Positions 26,676-35,832 of a stretch of 64,000 nt of DNA are shown piece after piece. Made by a program: the position numbers and the translations under genes. The notes beneath the pieces were generated by a model. The model was not told where the DNA came from. It saw nothing but the letters and a program-made list of their open reading frames with translations, and did no database searches. Source of the DNA: Clostridia bacterium (GTDB taxonomy: Bacteria; Bacillota; Clostridia; TANB77; CAG-508); NCBI GenBank assembly GCA_017429505.1, contig JAFROW010000009.1, forward strand, positions 39,337 through 103,336, given 5' to 3'. Positions within the stretch are counted from its first letter, which is position 1. The number at the start of each line of letters is the position of its first letter.

Positions 26676-27932
26676 TTACTCACCTCCCTCAAAATAGTCC
26701 ATTGGATTTGTAAAGTTTCCATTTATTCTAACTTCAAAATGTGCATGAGGTCCTGTTGAATAACCTGTTGAACCTACTTTTAATACAGCCTGTCCTTTTG
26801 TAACTTGCTGATTAGTTGTAACCAATATTTCAGATCCATGTGCATAAAGTGTTACAATTCCGTCTCCGTGGTCTATCATTACCATATTTCCGTAAGCTGA
26901 ATTGTATGATGCTTTTATTACTTTTCCATCTGCCATTGCTACAAAATTCGCACCTATTGGAGCACTTATATCAGTTCCAGAATGTAATTTATATACATGT
27001 GTTATTGGATGTGTTCTCATACCAAATTTTGATGTTACTGTTGTATATCCTGGTATTGGCCAAGTAAACATACCTGTTGGAACTAACCCTTTTCCATTTG
27101 TTATTATCGTATCAGATGAGGATTTTCCTTGTAACCATTCTGTACTTTCTTCTCCATCATAATATCCATTTGCTGCTTGAATTACAATTTCTACATCTGT
27201 TTCGATATCACTATCTCTTACAAATAAATGTGTCTTTAAGTATTTTTTTAATCTTTCGTACTTTTCTCCAATTAGTTCCTCACCTATAAATACTTTCTTT
27301 GTTGTTTTTACTCCATTTTCTTCTACTGTTCTTTCTTCATAATTATATTTGTAATGTCCCATTATGGTATCTGATTCAACAAGTAAATATACTTTTTGAG
27401 TTTTACCTGTAAGTTCATTTACACTATTTTCTTTTTCATCTTTTACAAGTGAATTTGCTGCAGAATTCCCTTTAATAATTTGTTCTTCTTTAATTGTATA
27501 TTCTTCATATCTAAATGTACTTTCAAACTCTTTTGCAACTTGATTTAACAAAAGAAAATTAATCGCTGTATTATTAGTCATATTATGAAATGCCATAATA
27601 GAATATAAATGCGACCATTGTATTTCCTTGTCTCTTTCCCTATCATCCATATCTAATAAATTTTTAGTAGGTTGCAGTCCTATATAGTTATGACAGGTAT
27701 TTAAGTATTCTGCTTTTGCTATACATTGTTCCTTTATTTGCTTTGTTTCTAATGGTAATGATTTTGTATCTGCCTGAACATCTTGTACAAATATTGCATC
27801 TATTATTGAACAAAATGCAAATAATAGTCCTAAAAACAAAATTATAAATGGAAGAAATGGCTTTAATGCTTTAACTGCTATTCTTTTTGCTTTCTTCGAT
27901 AATGATTTTTTTGCTTTATTTTTTATATTCAT
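26676..27932 (-). CDS. M23 peptidoglycan endopeptidase of the transfer system
   Basis: 418 residues from the ATG at 27932 (AGGTGATGGTA upstream), overlapping the VirB6-like stop. A membrane helix (about 24-44) is followed by a helical region and a C-terminal LytM/M23 domain. Zinc ligands are visible in KLHSGTDISAP (H, D) and in TGPHAHFEVRI (HxH). This enzyme would open the wall for the conjugation channel, as CwlT/TrsG-like proteins do, but the usual N-terminal lysozyme-like domain is not recognised here. Confidence 0.85.
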   Translation of the reverse strand: MNIKNKAKKSLSKKAKRIAVKALKPFLPFIILFLGLLFAFCSIIDAIFVQDVQADTKSLPLETKQIKEQCIAKAEYLNTCHNYIGLQPTKNLLDMDDRERDKEIQWSHLYSIMAFHNMTNNTAINFLLLNQVAKEFESTFRYEEYTIKEEQIIKGNSAANSLVKDEKENSVNELTGKTQKVYLLVESDTIMGHYKYNYEERTVEENGVKTTKKVFIGEELIGEKYERLKKYLKTHLFVRDSDIETDVEIVIQAANGYYDGEESTEWLQGKSSSDTIITNGKGLVPTGMFTWPIPGYTTVTSKFGMRTHPITHVYKLHSGTDISAPIGANFVAMADGKVIKASYNSAYGNMVMIDHGDGIVTLYAHGSEILVTTNQQVTKGQAVLKVGSTGYSTGPHAHFEVRINGNFTNPMDYFEGGE

Positions 27933-29403
27933 TACCATCACCTGATTTCTTAATCTCATTTGCTTTTGTCATATTATTTACATACTCTGTGCTTTGAAAT
28001 TTATTTCTTCTATTATGTGTTTTTTGGTTATAACTATATGTTGATTTACTAAAATCTCCTTCAGCAAGTTTTGCACCCATTCCCAAATATGCTTTTGCAC
28101 CTTTAAACCCTGCATTTGCTACTTTGCCGACTGTTGTTTTAGGAGTAAATCCTGTATTATTTTGCTGATTATTTGTATTCACTTTTTGTGTAGAAGTTGC
28201 TACATTATTTGTACTTGTTTTTTCTCTATTTACAACAGTTCTTATAGGATTTACATTTCCGTTGTAATCCTTCTCACTACTTAAGTTTATAGTTGGATTT
28301 ATCACTTGTTTTGCTCTATCAACAAAACCTTTAAATCCTCCACTTGTGTTTTCTCCATTTTGTGATTTTGCTTGTGGTGAATTAAATTGTTCTTTTATTG
28401 CTCCTACTCCAAATCCTAGCATTGCACCCATTCCAATTACTCTATTTGTCATTTGCTCATTATCAACTCCTGCTATTCTACTTGTTAGGTTTTGAAGTGT
28501 ATTTTGAAGTGCATCAGCAAGTGGTAATATCATCATAGCCCATATCAAAGATATAGCCCATCCTCCACCATCAGGAAGAAATGCAAGATAAATTAAAAAT
28601 AAAAAGCAGTATATAAACTGCATAAATATATTCATTATTATTTGTCCTGCCCATATACTTGCAGCAGTTACATTTTTATTTATTATCCAAAGTCCACAAG
28701 CAACTGGTGTAAATATTGTAAATATGATTATAGTAAATTGTCTTACTATAAACTTAATATTTATCTTTACAAACAAATATATGAACATTGCAATAACAAG
28801 TGCTGTTGTAATTGCATTTCCTGTTTTTATAGATGTTAGCATACTATTTCCAAGTAATCCATCTAACGAGCCATGTGCTGCAGTAACTAACAAATGCACG
28901 AGACTATTATTCATAAATAATAAAAATCTAATAAATATTGGAGCAAGTGCTATAAATACTCCTCCAAATAAAAGCCTTATCAAACTATCTTTAGCCTCAT
29001 TTTTTCTTGCTGTATTCATACCTGCCATTATTATTTTATATGCTAAAATAAATACTGCAATTAAAATCAAACTTCCAGATATAACACCAAAAATTCTATA
29101 CCATTGCATAGTCCTCGTCCACAATTCATTAGTAAATGGGGATAAACTATCATTATCAGCATTATTATTAAAGATAAGATCATCATAATCTTTAAATCCT
29201 ACATTTTTATCTTCAGATGTTGTAAAATCAAAAACTGTTTGTGCAATTCCTCCAATACATTCAGCAATTATTTTTTCAAATAGAGAGCCATCTTCCTTTT
29301 TTATTTGGTCTTTAAATTTAACTTTATCATCAGCAAAACAAGTTGGTGTAAGTAATACGAAAATACAAAGTATTATAAATAAACTTTTAAATATTTTTTT
29401 CAT
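27916..29403 (-). CDS. VirB6/TrbL-like polytopic channel protein
   Basis: 495 residues. Signal peptide ending CFA-D, an extracellular loop, then about seven membrane helices between 100 and 310 (for example VISGSLILIAVFILAYKI). The C-terminal 180 residues are cytoplasmic or surface, rich in Asn, Gln, Thr and Lys. Start at ATG 29403 behind AAGGAGGCGATA. It occupies the VirB6-type place directly after VirB4 and before the M23 hydrolase, the usual Gram-positive T4SS order. Confidence 0.75.
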   Translation of the reverse strand: MKKIFKSLFIILCIFVLLTPTCFADDKVKFKDQIKKEDGSLFEKIIAECIGGIAQTVFDFTTSEDKNVGFKDYDDLIFNNNADNDSLSPFTNELWTRTMQWYRIFGVISGSLILIAVFILAYKIIMAGMNTARKNEAKDSLIRLLFGGVFIALAPIFIRFLLFMNNSLVHLLVTAAHGSLDGLLGNSMLTSIKTGNAITTALVIAMFIYLFVKINIKFIVRQFTIIIFTIFTPVACGLWIINKNVTAASIWAGQIIMNIFMQFIYCFLFLIYLAFLPDGGGWAISLIWAMMILPLADALQNTLQNLTSRIAGVDNEQMTNRVIGMGAMLGFGVGAIKEQFNSPQAKSQNGENTSGGFKGFVDRAKQVINPTINLSSEKDYNGNVNPIRTVVNREKTSTNNVATSTQKVNTNNQQNNTGFTPKTTVGKVANAGFKGAKAYLGMGAKLAEGDFSKSTYSYNQKTHNRRNKFQSTEYVNNMTKANEIKKSGDGNEYKK

Positions 29404-29419
29404 AACTTATCGCCTCCTT

Positions 29420-31241
29420 TTAAGTAAATACATACCTTTTTTCGTAGTCTGTAATTACAAATTTTATTGCTGTTACACTGTTATTTAGTGAAACAACACA
29501 TTCACCTGGATTTGCAGTTGTAAGAAAATTTTTTGTACCTTCAGAAAGGTTAAAAAATTCTACTACTTCATCAACAGATCCAGGACTTTGCTTAAATAAA
29601 TATCTTGTAGAACATATATTAATTATTGTTTTACCGAGATTCTGATGATAAAAATTCGTCTATAAATTGACTTCCAATTAGTAGTGGAAGATTATATTTA
29701 CGACCTCTACGAGCAACATTTACTAAAAATTCTGCAGATTCCTCATACTTTAAAAATAGCCATGCCTCATCACATACAATTAGTTTTCTTTTATCTCTAT
29801 TTTTAAGTGCAAATTTTTGCCATACCCAAGTAAGAATAACAAACGATGCATATAACTTAGTAAATTCATCTTTTATTTCTGACATATCAAAAGATAAAAT
29901 TTCTTCATCAGATGTTATCCTGCTTTCACAATCAAATATACCTAGTGAATTACCTTTTAAAAATGGTACTAACAATTCTGCAAGTTCTTCGCATTTTCCT
30001 CTTTCTTTTAACTTCTTTTGAAAATCAGAAAGAGTAGGCATTTTCTTTTTTATCTTTCCAACTGCATATTTCCCAGAATCTAATTTTCCACCTTTTCTTT
30101 CAAATAATGAATTCACATCAGAAGTAATTCCTCTTTCTGCATATAACTGATTTACAACAATTTCCGTTTCAGTTATTTCCACTCCATTTAATGTTCTTCC
30201 TTGATAGTTTCTACATATTGTTGCAAGTAAAGCCCTTATTTCTGCAACTTTATCAAGTATATTTAAGAATTGTTTATTTCCTTTTATATCAGGTTCGATT
30301 TCAAAAGGATTAATACCTGTAGATTCTCCTTGTACTATTTTTATTACTTTACCACCTAGCATTTTAGTAAGATTAGTGTATTCTCCTTCAACATCTATAA
30401 AGAAAGCACCGCATCCTGTGGTTGCTATATTTCTCGCTGCTAAGGTTTTTAAAGCAACTGATTTTCCTCCTCCGGATGTTCCACATATAAAAATATGAGG
30501 ATTAGGAAGTGCTGGAGGTCCAATAAATGTATCAACATATATTGGGGCATTCGTGTACATATTTCTTCCTATAAAAATTCCTCTGTCATGTGATAAGTTC
30601 GGATTAGATATTGGTATTAAAGTTCCAATTCCACCTGCAACCATATTTCTTTCATAATTTGGAATTGGTACTTCGCCTATTGGAAGCATTGTTTTTAATC
30701 CTTCTAACTGTCTAAATGTCAAAGTTCTTATCATTGCTGTCTTTTTATTAAGTTCACTTTCAAGAATTTTAGTTTTTTCGTTTAATTCCTCTAGACTTTC
30801 AGCATTTAAAGTTATAAAAATAGTTGCAAAAAACAATTTATCTTGATTAGTTTGTATTAACATTCTTAATTCTTCCAAGTCTCCTATTTGTTTTTCAAGT
30901 TCTGGAAGATGCAAAATGTTACCTTGTCTTGAATATGTTGCATATTCTGATTGACTTTGCACTAATTTCTTTGTTAATTGATTTATAACTGTTCCATTTT
31001 GTGCAGGCTCTATTTTAACAGAAATATTTATATTTCCTATATAAAACAAGTCATCAAGCCAACTAATCCAAGTTTGTTCTGGATAAACTGTCATTGTAAA
31101 TATCCTAGAAAACTTATTATATCCAAGACTTAAATAGTCTTTTCTTTCTTGCAATTCATCAGGTAGGATTAAATCTGCCATAGTAGGAATATTGCTAAAA
31201 ATATCAATTTCTTTGTTTTGTTTTTTGTACTTTTCCAACAT
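29420..31241 (-). CDS. virB4: VirB4-type ATPase read through a +1 shift at CGG
   Basis: About 606 residues in two frames. Walker A is GTSGGGKS at 254-261 and Walker B is LIVCDEAWLF near 495; the family's IGSQFIDEFLSSE follows. At 29634-29636 the zero-frame reads TCT CGG TAA, so ordinary decoding adds Arg and stops. Skipping the C gives SGKTIINICSTRYLFKQSPG and 71 further in-frame residues that fit the conserved VirB4 tail. The gene ends at TAA 29420 and directly precedes the ribosome binding site of the VirB6-like gene. This ATPase drives pilin assembly and transfer. Start ATG 31241 behind GGAAGGAGGG. Confidence 0.8.
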
Positions 31242-31935
31242 ATAGATTTTTCCCTCCTTCCTTCAGAGGACTTATTTTCATAGCAGAGTTTTTATTTAAT
31301 TCTCTATATATTAAGTCATATAACTCATCTTCTGATAAAGTCTCGCAAACGATTTTTGCTCGAAGTAGGTTTCCCTTAAATGATGTTGCTTTTCTATTTA
31401 ATTCTTCTACTGCATCTTCATAAAGTCCATCATAAGAAATAATTGCATAATTTTTCACAACTGAAATAGATCTATTTTCCATTAAGTTTTCTAAATATTC
31501 TATTAGGAAATTTTTATAATCTTGTACATTTTTATTTCTAGTATGATTTTGCTTTATAAGTGTTACGACTTTGCTTGTATCAATATACTCTGTCGTAGAA
31601 AAAAATTGTATAGGATAATCTACTGCAAGTGCAGTTTGTACCAATATATTCTCTATTGAATCCTGTTCGTGAACAGATAGCATATTATAATCAATATTGC
31701 CTAGTCTAATAACACATGAATACCTATTTCCAAGACAAATGATATTATCTTTTATCTTAAATTGTAAAATATCAGTTAATTCCTTTTGAGTCTTTTTACT
31801 AGACTTAATACTTTTTTCACTCTTTGTATTTTGCTTAATATTCTTATTTACATTTTTCTTTTTGTCATTTAAATACCATACTGTCAAAATCACAAACACT
31901 ACACTTAATATTAAAAATATTGCCATTATAATCAT
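31204..31935 (-). CDS. Membrane-anchored transfer protein, TrsD-like region
   Basis: 243 residues from the ATG at 31935 (AGGAGGTGCAATAT upstream). One N-terminal membrane helix (2-22), a basic linker, and a soluble domain with IICLGNRYSCVIRLGNIDY, LVQTALAVDYPIQFFSTTEYI and a final KISPLKEGGKN. This resembles the small domain that precedes VirB4 in Gram-positive systems. It overlaps the VirB4 start by 38 nt, indicating coupling. Confidence 0.65.
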   Translation of the reverse strand: MIIMAIFLILSVVFVILTVWYLNDKKKNVNKNIKQNTKSEKSIKSSKKTQKELTDILQFKIKDNIICLGNRYSCVIRLGNIDYNMLSVHEQDSIENILVQTALAVDYPIQFFSTTEYIDTSKVVTLIKQNHTRNKNVQDYKNFLIEYLENLMENRSISVVKNYAIISYDGLYEDAVEELNRKATSFKGNLLRAKIVCETLSEDELYDLIYRELNKNSAMKISPLKEGGKNLYVGKVQKTKQRN

Positions 31936-32222
31936 ATATTGCACCTCCTATAAACATAGTCTTTTTTACGAAACAGATATTTAAGAGCATAAAAAAAGAA
32001 CCTGTCAAAGTTCTGTTCACCAATTCTAAGAAAAGCACATAACAAGAAAAACGATGCAAAAAGCATTACAATAATTATCTTTATTGCTGTTGGAATATGA
32101 AAAGCAAAAATTCCTAAACTTGCTGCAGTAAACATTAAGTACGTAACTTGTCTTAAACTTAAATATCCTCCAAATATTTTTTCCTCCCTTTTTATATCAA
32201 AAGGTACTTTATATACTTTCAT
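31932..32222 (-). CDS. PrgI-family membrane protein
   Basis: 96 residues with the PrgI/TrsC start VYKVPFDIKREEKIFGGYLS and two close membrane helices (26-66). It belongs to the VirB3-like slot of Gram-positive type IV secretion, between the pilin-like gene and VirB4. Overlaps the next gene by 4 nt. Confidence 0.85.
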   Translation of the reverse strand: MKVYKVPFDIKREEKIFGGYLSLRQVTYLMFTAASLGIFAFHIPTAIKIIIVMLFASFFLLCAFLRIGEQNFDRFFFYALKYLFRKKDYVYRRCNI

Positions 32223-32234
32223 CTATTTCGCCTC

Positions 32235-32621
32235 CTATCCACCTAGTAAATTACCTGTGTTATTGGTTGCAACATTTATAATTATACCAGCGATAATAAG
32301 AGAAGCACCAAGTATTACACCTCCACCACATATCCAAGCAAGTGATCCAATAGATTCTGCTCTTTTTTGAGGGTTGTTTGCATTAGCAATCATCTTAATT
32401 GCTGCAACTACAATACTTGCAAAAATTAAAACTCCTCCAAGTGGCATTGCTATACTTGTGATAACTCTTTTGATGTTATCTGTTGCTGTTTTCACCTCTG
32501 CCGTTCCTATTCCACTATTTGCTGCAAAACACATATTACTCTTAATTGTAAGTAAGGTAATAAATGTTCCCATTGAAGATAACTTTGTTATTATCTTTCT
32601 TTTTTTATTTGATAAATTCAT
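32235..32621 (-). CDS. VirB2/TrbC-like pilin-type membrane protein
   Basis: 128 residues from the ATG at 32621. A long signal peptide ends MCFA-A, followed by two hydrophobic helices (about 56-78 and 93-118) joined by a short basic loop with NNPQKRAESIG, the classic VirB2/TrbC architecture. It is the first gene of the channel block. Its AAGGAG ribosome binding site is inside the stem of the hairpin at 32629-32670. Confidence 0.75.
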   Translation of the reverse strand: MNLSNKKRKIITKLSSMGTFITLLTIKSNMCFAANSGIGTAEVKTATDNIKRVITSIAMPLGGVLIFASIVVAAIKMIANANNPQKRAESIGSLAWICGGGVILGASLIIAGIIINVATNNTGNLLGG

Positions 32622-32628
32622 GTTTATC

Positions 32629-32670
32629 AACTCCTTCTCGATAAATTTGAAGGGTTAATCTAAAGGAGTT
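32629..32670 (-). promoter_or_regulatory. CCCUUCAAA-loop hairpin sequestering the pilin ribosome binding site
   Basis: AACTCCTT (32629-32636) pairs perfectly with AAGGAGTT (32663-32670), with an inner GAT-AA/TT-ATC stem and the 9-nt loop CCCUUCAAA (32646-32654) on the transcript. The base of the stem contains AAGGAGTT, the ribosome binding site of the VirB2-like gene. Confidence 0.7.
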
Positions 32671-32684
32671 TACTATTTTATTTC

Positions 32685-32933
32685 TTACATCAAGTTTTTA
32701 ATTCGTACAAATATATATGGTATTGAAAGAAAAAATGCTGTTCCACAAATCAAACTAGGTACTACTATTAAAAACTTTGATTTTATCTTTTGCGATTTTA
32801 TCAAGCATCCTATTCCAAGCATTATAAGTGAAAAAATAAGTAATATCGTGAGAAATATTACAATACACTTAAAACTTATAAATAGTATGTTAGATATCGT
32901 ATTTTCAAAATTGGTTATATATTCTTCCGTCAT
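32685..32933 (-). CDS. Small two-helix membrane protein
   Basis: 82 residues; ATG at 32933 (GGAGGGCATAT upstream). Two membrane helices (17-44 and 55-75) with a basic loop KSQKIKSKF. Lies between the replication initiator and the pilin-like gene. Family unknown; its place suggests a channel accessory protein. Confidence 0.6.
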   Translation of the reverse strand: MTEEYITNFENTISNILFISFKCIVIFLTILLIFSLIMLGIGCLIKSQKIKSKFLIVVPSLICGTAFFLSIPYIFVRIKNLM

Positions 32934-32945
32934 ATATGCCCTCCA

Positions 32946-33641
32946 TTAAGTCATAAATTGGTTAATAATCGATTTTCTGAAATAACTAATGAAATTATAT
33001 GGTTCTTTCTCTTTTGACAAAATATAAAGTTTTATTAAAGTTTCTCGACCTATAACTAAAACTATATTTTTAAATTCGCTATTATATAAATCATAAAGTA
33101 CATATACAATGTCTTTAATCATAGCTACTTTATCCTCCTGCATTTTACTTAATGTTTCCTCTGGATATACAAAGTCTAAAGTATTTACGATAATGTAAAA
33201 CTCAATTGGAATTTCAGAACTGTTATTTATAATAAATAAATATAAATCATCTTTATTAATATTTATATTATTCTCTTTGTCATTTTGGACAATAGGGTAT
33301 TGTTCTTTTTGACAATAGGGGTATTGTCTTTTTTGACAATAGGGGTTGTCATTAATGTAAATATGTCTTGTAACTATTTCTTTTTTTTCGTTTCTTATAA
33401 TTTCAATATTTATATATCCTAATTTATTTAAATGAGATAACCATTTGCTAACAGTTGTATTTGTAACATTGTATAACTCTGCAAAGTATTTATTTTGTGC
33501 ATAACAATATCCCATTTTATTTGCAAGTGCTGTTACTTCACCATATAATAATTTTTCTGCCGGTTTTAATTCCTTGTTATATCTTACCGTTGCTGGAATA
33601 ACTGCATAATAGTTATTTTTAATTTCTTCATCTTCATTCAC
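32946..33641 (-). CDS. Replication initiator-like HTH protein
   Basis: 231 residues from a GTG at 33641, seven bases after AGGAGG; the longer frame to 33674 has no such site. Residues 8-90 are the helix-turn-helix domain of phage/element replisome organisers: YYAVIPATVRYNKELKPAEK, then YFAELYNVTNTTVSKWLSHL. A Gln/Tyr-rich repeat PYCQK-x-QYP follows at about 105-125, then a helical C-terminal domain. It probably binds the element's origin, possibly at the repeats inside its own gene. Confidence 0.7.
   Translation of the reverse strand: MNEDEEIKNNYYAVIPATVRYNKELKPAEKLLYGEVTALANKMGYCYAQNKYFAELYNVTNTTVSKWLSHLNKLGYINIEIIRNEKKEIVTRHIYINDNPYCQKRQYPYCQKEQYPIVQNDKENNININKDDLYLFIINNSSEIPIEFYIIVNTLDFVYPEETLSKMQEDKVAMIKDIVYVLYDLYNSEFKNIVLVIGRETLIKLYILSKEKEPYNFISYFRKSIINQFMT
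33288..33353. repeat. Tandem palindromic repeats inside the initiator gene
   Basis: Three copies of GACAATAGGGGTATTGTC-like units (GACAATA and TATTGTC are self-complementary) follow each other every 24-25 nt. They encode the PYCQK-x-QYP repeat. Iterons inside the initiator gene are known for plasmid and phage origins. Confidence 0.65.
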
Positions 33642-33756
33642 GTCTAGCCTCCTCTCCATATAATTTTTTATCATATTCTGCTCCTGCTATAATACAGGCA
33701 TACAAAAAGAGGCTTATTATAGCCCCTAAAATAAATCCAATAAAAAATTGTAGCAT
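33634..33756 (-). CDS. Short DUF3789-like membrane protein (40 aa)
   Basis: 40 residues from the ATG at 33756 (GGAGTTGATAAA upstream): one membrane helix with GFILGAIISLFLYACIIAGA and a charged tail. This size and layout fit DUF3789, very short proteins of phages and conjugative elements. Its end overlaps the GTG of the initiator gene by 8 nt. A longer frame to 33954 is not credible because it runs into a plus-strand gene. Confidence 0.6.
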   Translation of the reverse strand: MLQFFIGFILGAIISLFLYACIIAGAEYDKKLYGEEARRE

Positions 33757-33851
33757 TTTATCAACTCCAATTAAATTTTTAAAATTCATCTCCAAAATTT
33801 TACCAAAGTGAATACTTATTTTTTCTATTTTCCTGTCATTACCACACAGAG

Positions 33852-34688
33852 GGAGATGCAGCCGTAGCACTTGCAGAACATGCAGGAGGAAGCATAGAAA
33901 ATTTTGCCTCCATGATGAATAAAAAATCTTATGAATTAAATTTATCAGATACACATTATGTTACGCCTCATGGTTTAGATAGTGATGAACATTTCACAAC
34001 CGCTTTAGATTTAGCTCGTCTAACAGATTATGCCTTAAATAATGAAACATTTGCAAAAATAGTAAAAACAAAAACTTATACTATTTTAATTAATAATCAA
34101 CCTAAAAGCATTTCTAATACCAATGAATTGTTAGGGAATTTTGAAGGAATATATGGAGTAAAAACTGGTTTTACAAATGGTGCTAATCGATGCTTAGTCA
34201 CCTCTTGTAAAAGAGATAATTTAGACTATATTTGTATAGTTTTAGGATGTGACACAAAGAAAGATAGGACTCGAGATTCGATTAAACTTTTGGATTATTC
34301 CTTTAAAAATTTTTCTGTTGTCGATTTTAAAAAAATTGCTACAAGCAGATTTGATGAATGGAATGAGTCACATAATAATTCATTTTTTATAAATAAAGGT
34401 AAGTCTCAAAATTTAAATCTTTATTTAGATGAATCTGATTTTCCTTTTGAAAACATTGCTTTAAAAAATTCTGAAAAGGATTCCATAGATATTGAGATAG
34501 ACTTTAACTTTTCTTTTGAAGCACCTATATGTGAAAAAACTAAGATTGGAAATTTGCATTTATATGTAAATGAAAAAAAATACTATTCTATAGACATTTT
34601 TAATAAAAATGAGATTACTAGGAAAAGTATAATTGACTATATACTTCATATATTAATGAATTATTGCTCATTCTTTGATACTCTTTAA
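33852..34688 (+). pseudogene. Truncated D-alanyl-D-alanine carboxypeptidase (peptidase S11)
   Basis: The frame from 33852 reads GDAAVALAEHAGGSIENFAS, DTHYVTPHGLDSDEHFTTAL and IYGVKTGFTNGANRCLVTS, the second half of the DacF-like S11 catalytic domain with the KTG motif, plus the C-terminal beta domain. The nucleophile SxxK and the S of the SxN motif are missing, and no promoter or ribosome binding site precedes it. The break at about 33850 adjoins the conjugative element. It is most likely a chromosomal gene cut by integration or rearrangement and inactive. Confidence 0.75.
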
Positions 34689-34768
34689 TTTTTTTATTAG
34701 AATTATCAAACTATATTTTCATAAATTAATAAATAAAGCAAAAAGAATTAAAAATTTTATCATTTTTG

Positions 34769-34797
34769 TTGTCTTTGCAAATTATATATGCTATAAT
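34769..34797 (+). promoter_or_regulatory. Promoter of the PD-(D/E)XK-like gene
   Basis: TTGTCT, 17-bp spacer, TATAAT, followed by a 44-nt leader with AGAGG before the ATG at 34848. Confidence 0.75.
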
Positions 34798-34847
34798 AAT
34801 ATATGTTAAACTATTATTCTAAGATTAAATAAGAGGTAAAAATATAA

Positions 34848-35774
34848 ATGAAACATAAAGAATTTGGTTGCGAATTAACCCCAAAACAGATTATATCTAT
34901 TACAAAACATAGTAACATTTCGCCTTTACCTAGACAATTTCTTATAGCTTTAGGTCAAGAAAGCATGGGAAACGAAGTTGTAGATATGATTCCAGATGAG
35001 ATTATCGAACAAGCCACAAAAATGCATATAGACTTAAGACAATTATTTTTAAGATTAATATATTCAACTGATAATACGATGGTTTATAGAGAAAGCCTTA
35101 TATCTGACATAGTCGGTATAGTCGGCACCGTTTGTGCTAATACATATTTTTCTAAAAAAGGTTATAAGGTTGAAAATGAAGTTCCTATATTTAATTTCAA
35201 AGGAAAAAAAGTAACAGATTCTGATATAGTATTAACTTCTCCTGATGGACATAAAATTTGTGTAGAAGTAAAAACTGTTAAAGCTATTATCAATAGTATA
35301 TCTGAATATCCTACAGAAAAAGTTAAGATAATGCCAAACAGCGATTCATTAAAAGTAGGAACATTTTTATCCAAAGAAAACTTTATGCTTTCAAAGTGTA
35401 CTAATTCATCACATGATTCCGCATTACAAACTGGAGAAAAAGTAATTCATCAATTAAAAATAACTAGAGATTATTTAAATGCATCAAATAAATCTAATGA
35501 CGAAGTTAGACTATGTATTTTTAAAGGAACAGTGCTATCAAAAGAAATAGAGCAACAGCTACAACAATATGGTCAAATTGTTGTATTACCAGTTGATATT
35601 AATAAAATATTTGATTTTTCAATTAGTTTAGTAGGAAGTATTATGCATAGATTACGAAATATAGCTTTTAGTGTTAAAGGTGAAAAAACTGACAAAATTC
35701 CTAGAGCAGTAAATTGTGAAAGTAATCTTGCCACTCTATTAAACTTTGTTAAAGATTCTGAAAGTGCAAGGTAA
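34848..35774 (+). CDS. PD-(D/E)XK-type nuclease-like protein, stand-alone
   Basis: 308 residues. A central block VTDSDIVLTSPDGHKICVEVKT (about 118-139) shows the D...ExK pattern of restriction-like nucleases; around it are a helical N-terminal domain and a C-terminal VVLPVDINKI strand. It has its own promoter and terminator and no methylase or partner gene beside it. Restriction, a solitary defence nuclease or a DNA-repair role are all possible. The nuclease fold is a motif-based inference. Confidence 0.55.
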   Translation: MKHKEFGCELTPKQIISITKHSNISPLPRQFLIALGQESMGNEVVDMIPDEIIEQATKMHIDLRQLFLRLIYSTDNTMVYRESLISDIVGIVGTVCANTYFSKKGYKVENEVPIFNFKGKKVTDSDIVLTSPDGHKICVEVKTVKAIINSISEYPTEKVKIMPNSDSLKVGTFLSKENFMLSKCTNSSHDSALQTGEKVIHQLKITRDYLNASNKSNDEVRLCIFKGTVLSKEIEQQLQQYGQIVVLPVDINKIFDFSISLVGSIMHRLRNIAFSVKGEKTDKIPRAVNCESNLATLLNFVKDSESAR

Positions 35775-35802
35775 TGTATTAAATTCTAATAAAACTTTTT
35801 TA

Positions 35803-35832
35803 AAAATAGCTCTAAAACTAGAGCTATTTTTC
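35803..35832. terminator. Bidirectional terminator
   Basis: AAAATAGCTCTA and TAGAGCTATTTT form a 12-bp stem with A- and T-runs on each side, between two convergent genes. The stop of the minus-strand gene lies inside it. Confidence 0.8.

Noticed and set aside
29634-29636. VirB4 as an ordinary pseudogene
   Set aside because: The 71-residue tail is intact in the +1 frame and the break is identical in type to five other sites.
33757-33954. Longer version of the 40-residue membrane protein
   Set aside because: The extension overlaps the plus-strand carboxypeptidase fragment and lacks a start signal; the ATG at 33756 has a good ribosome binding site.
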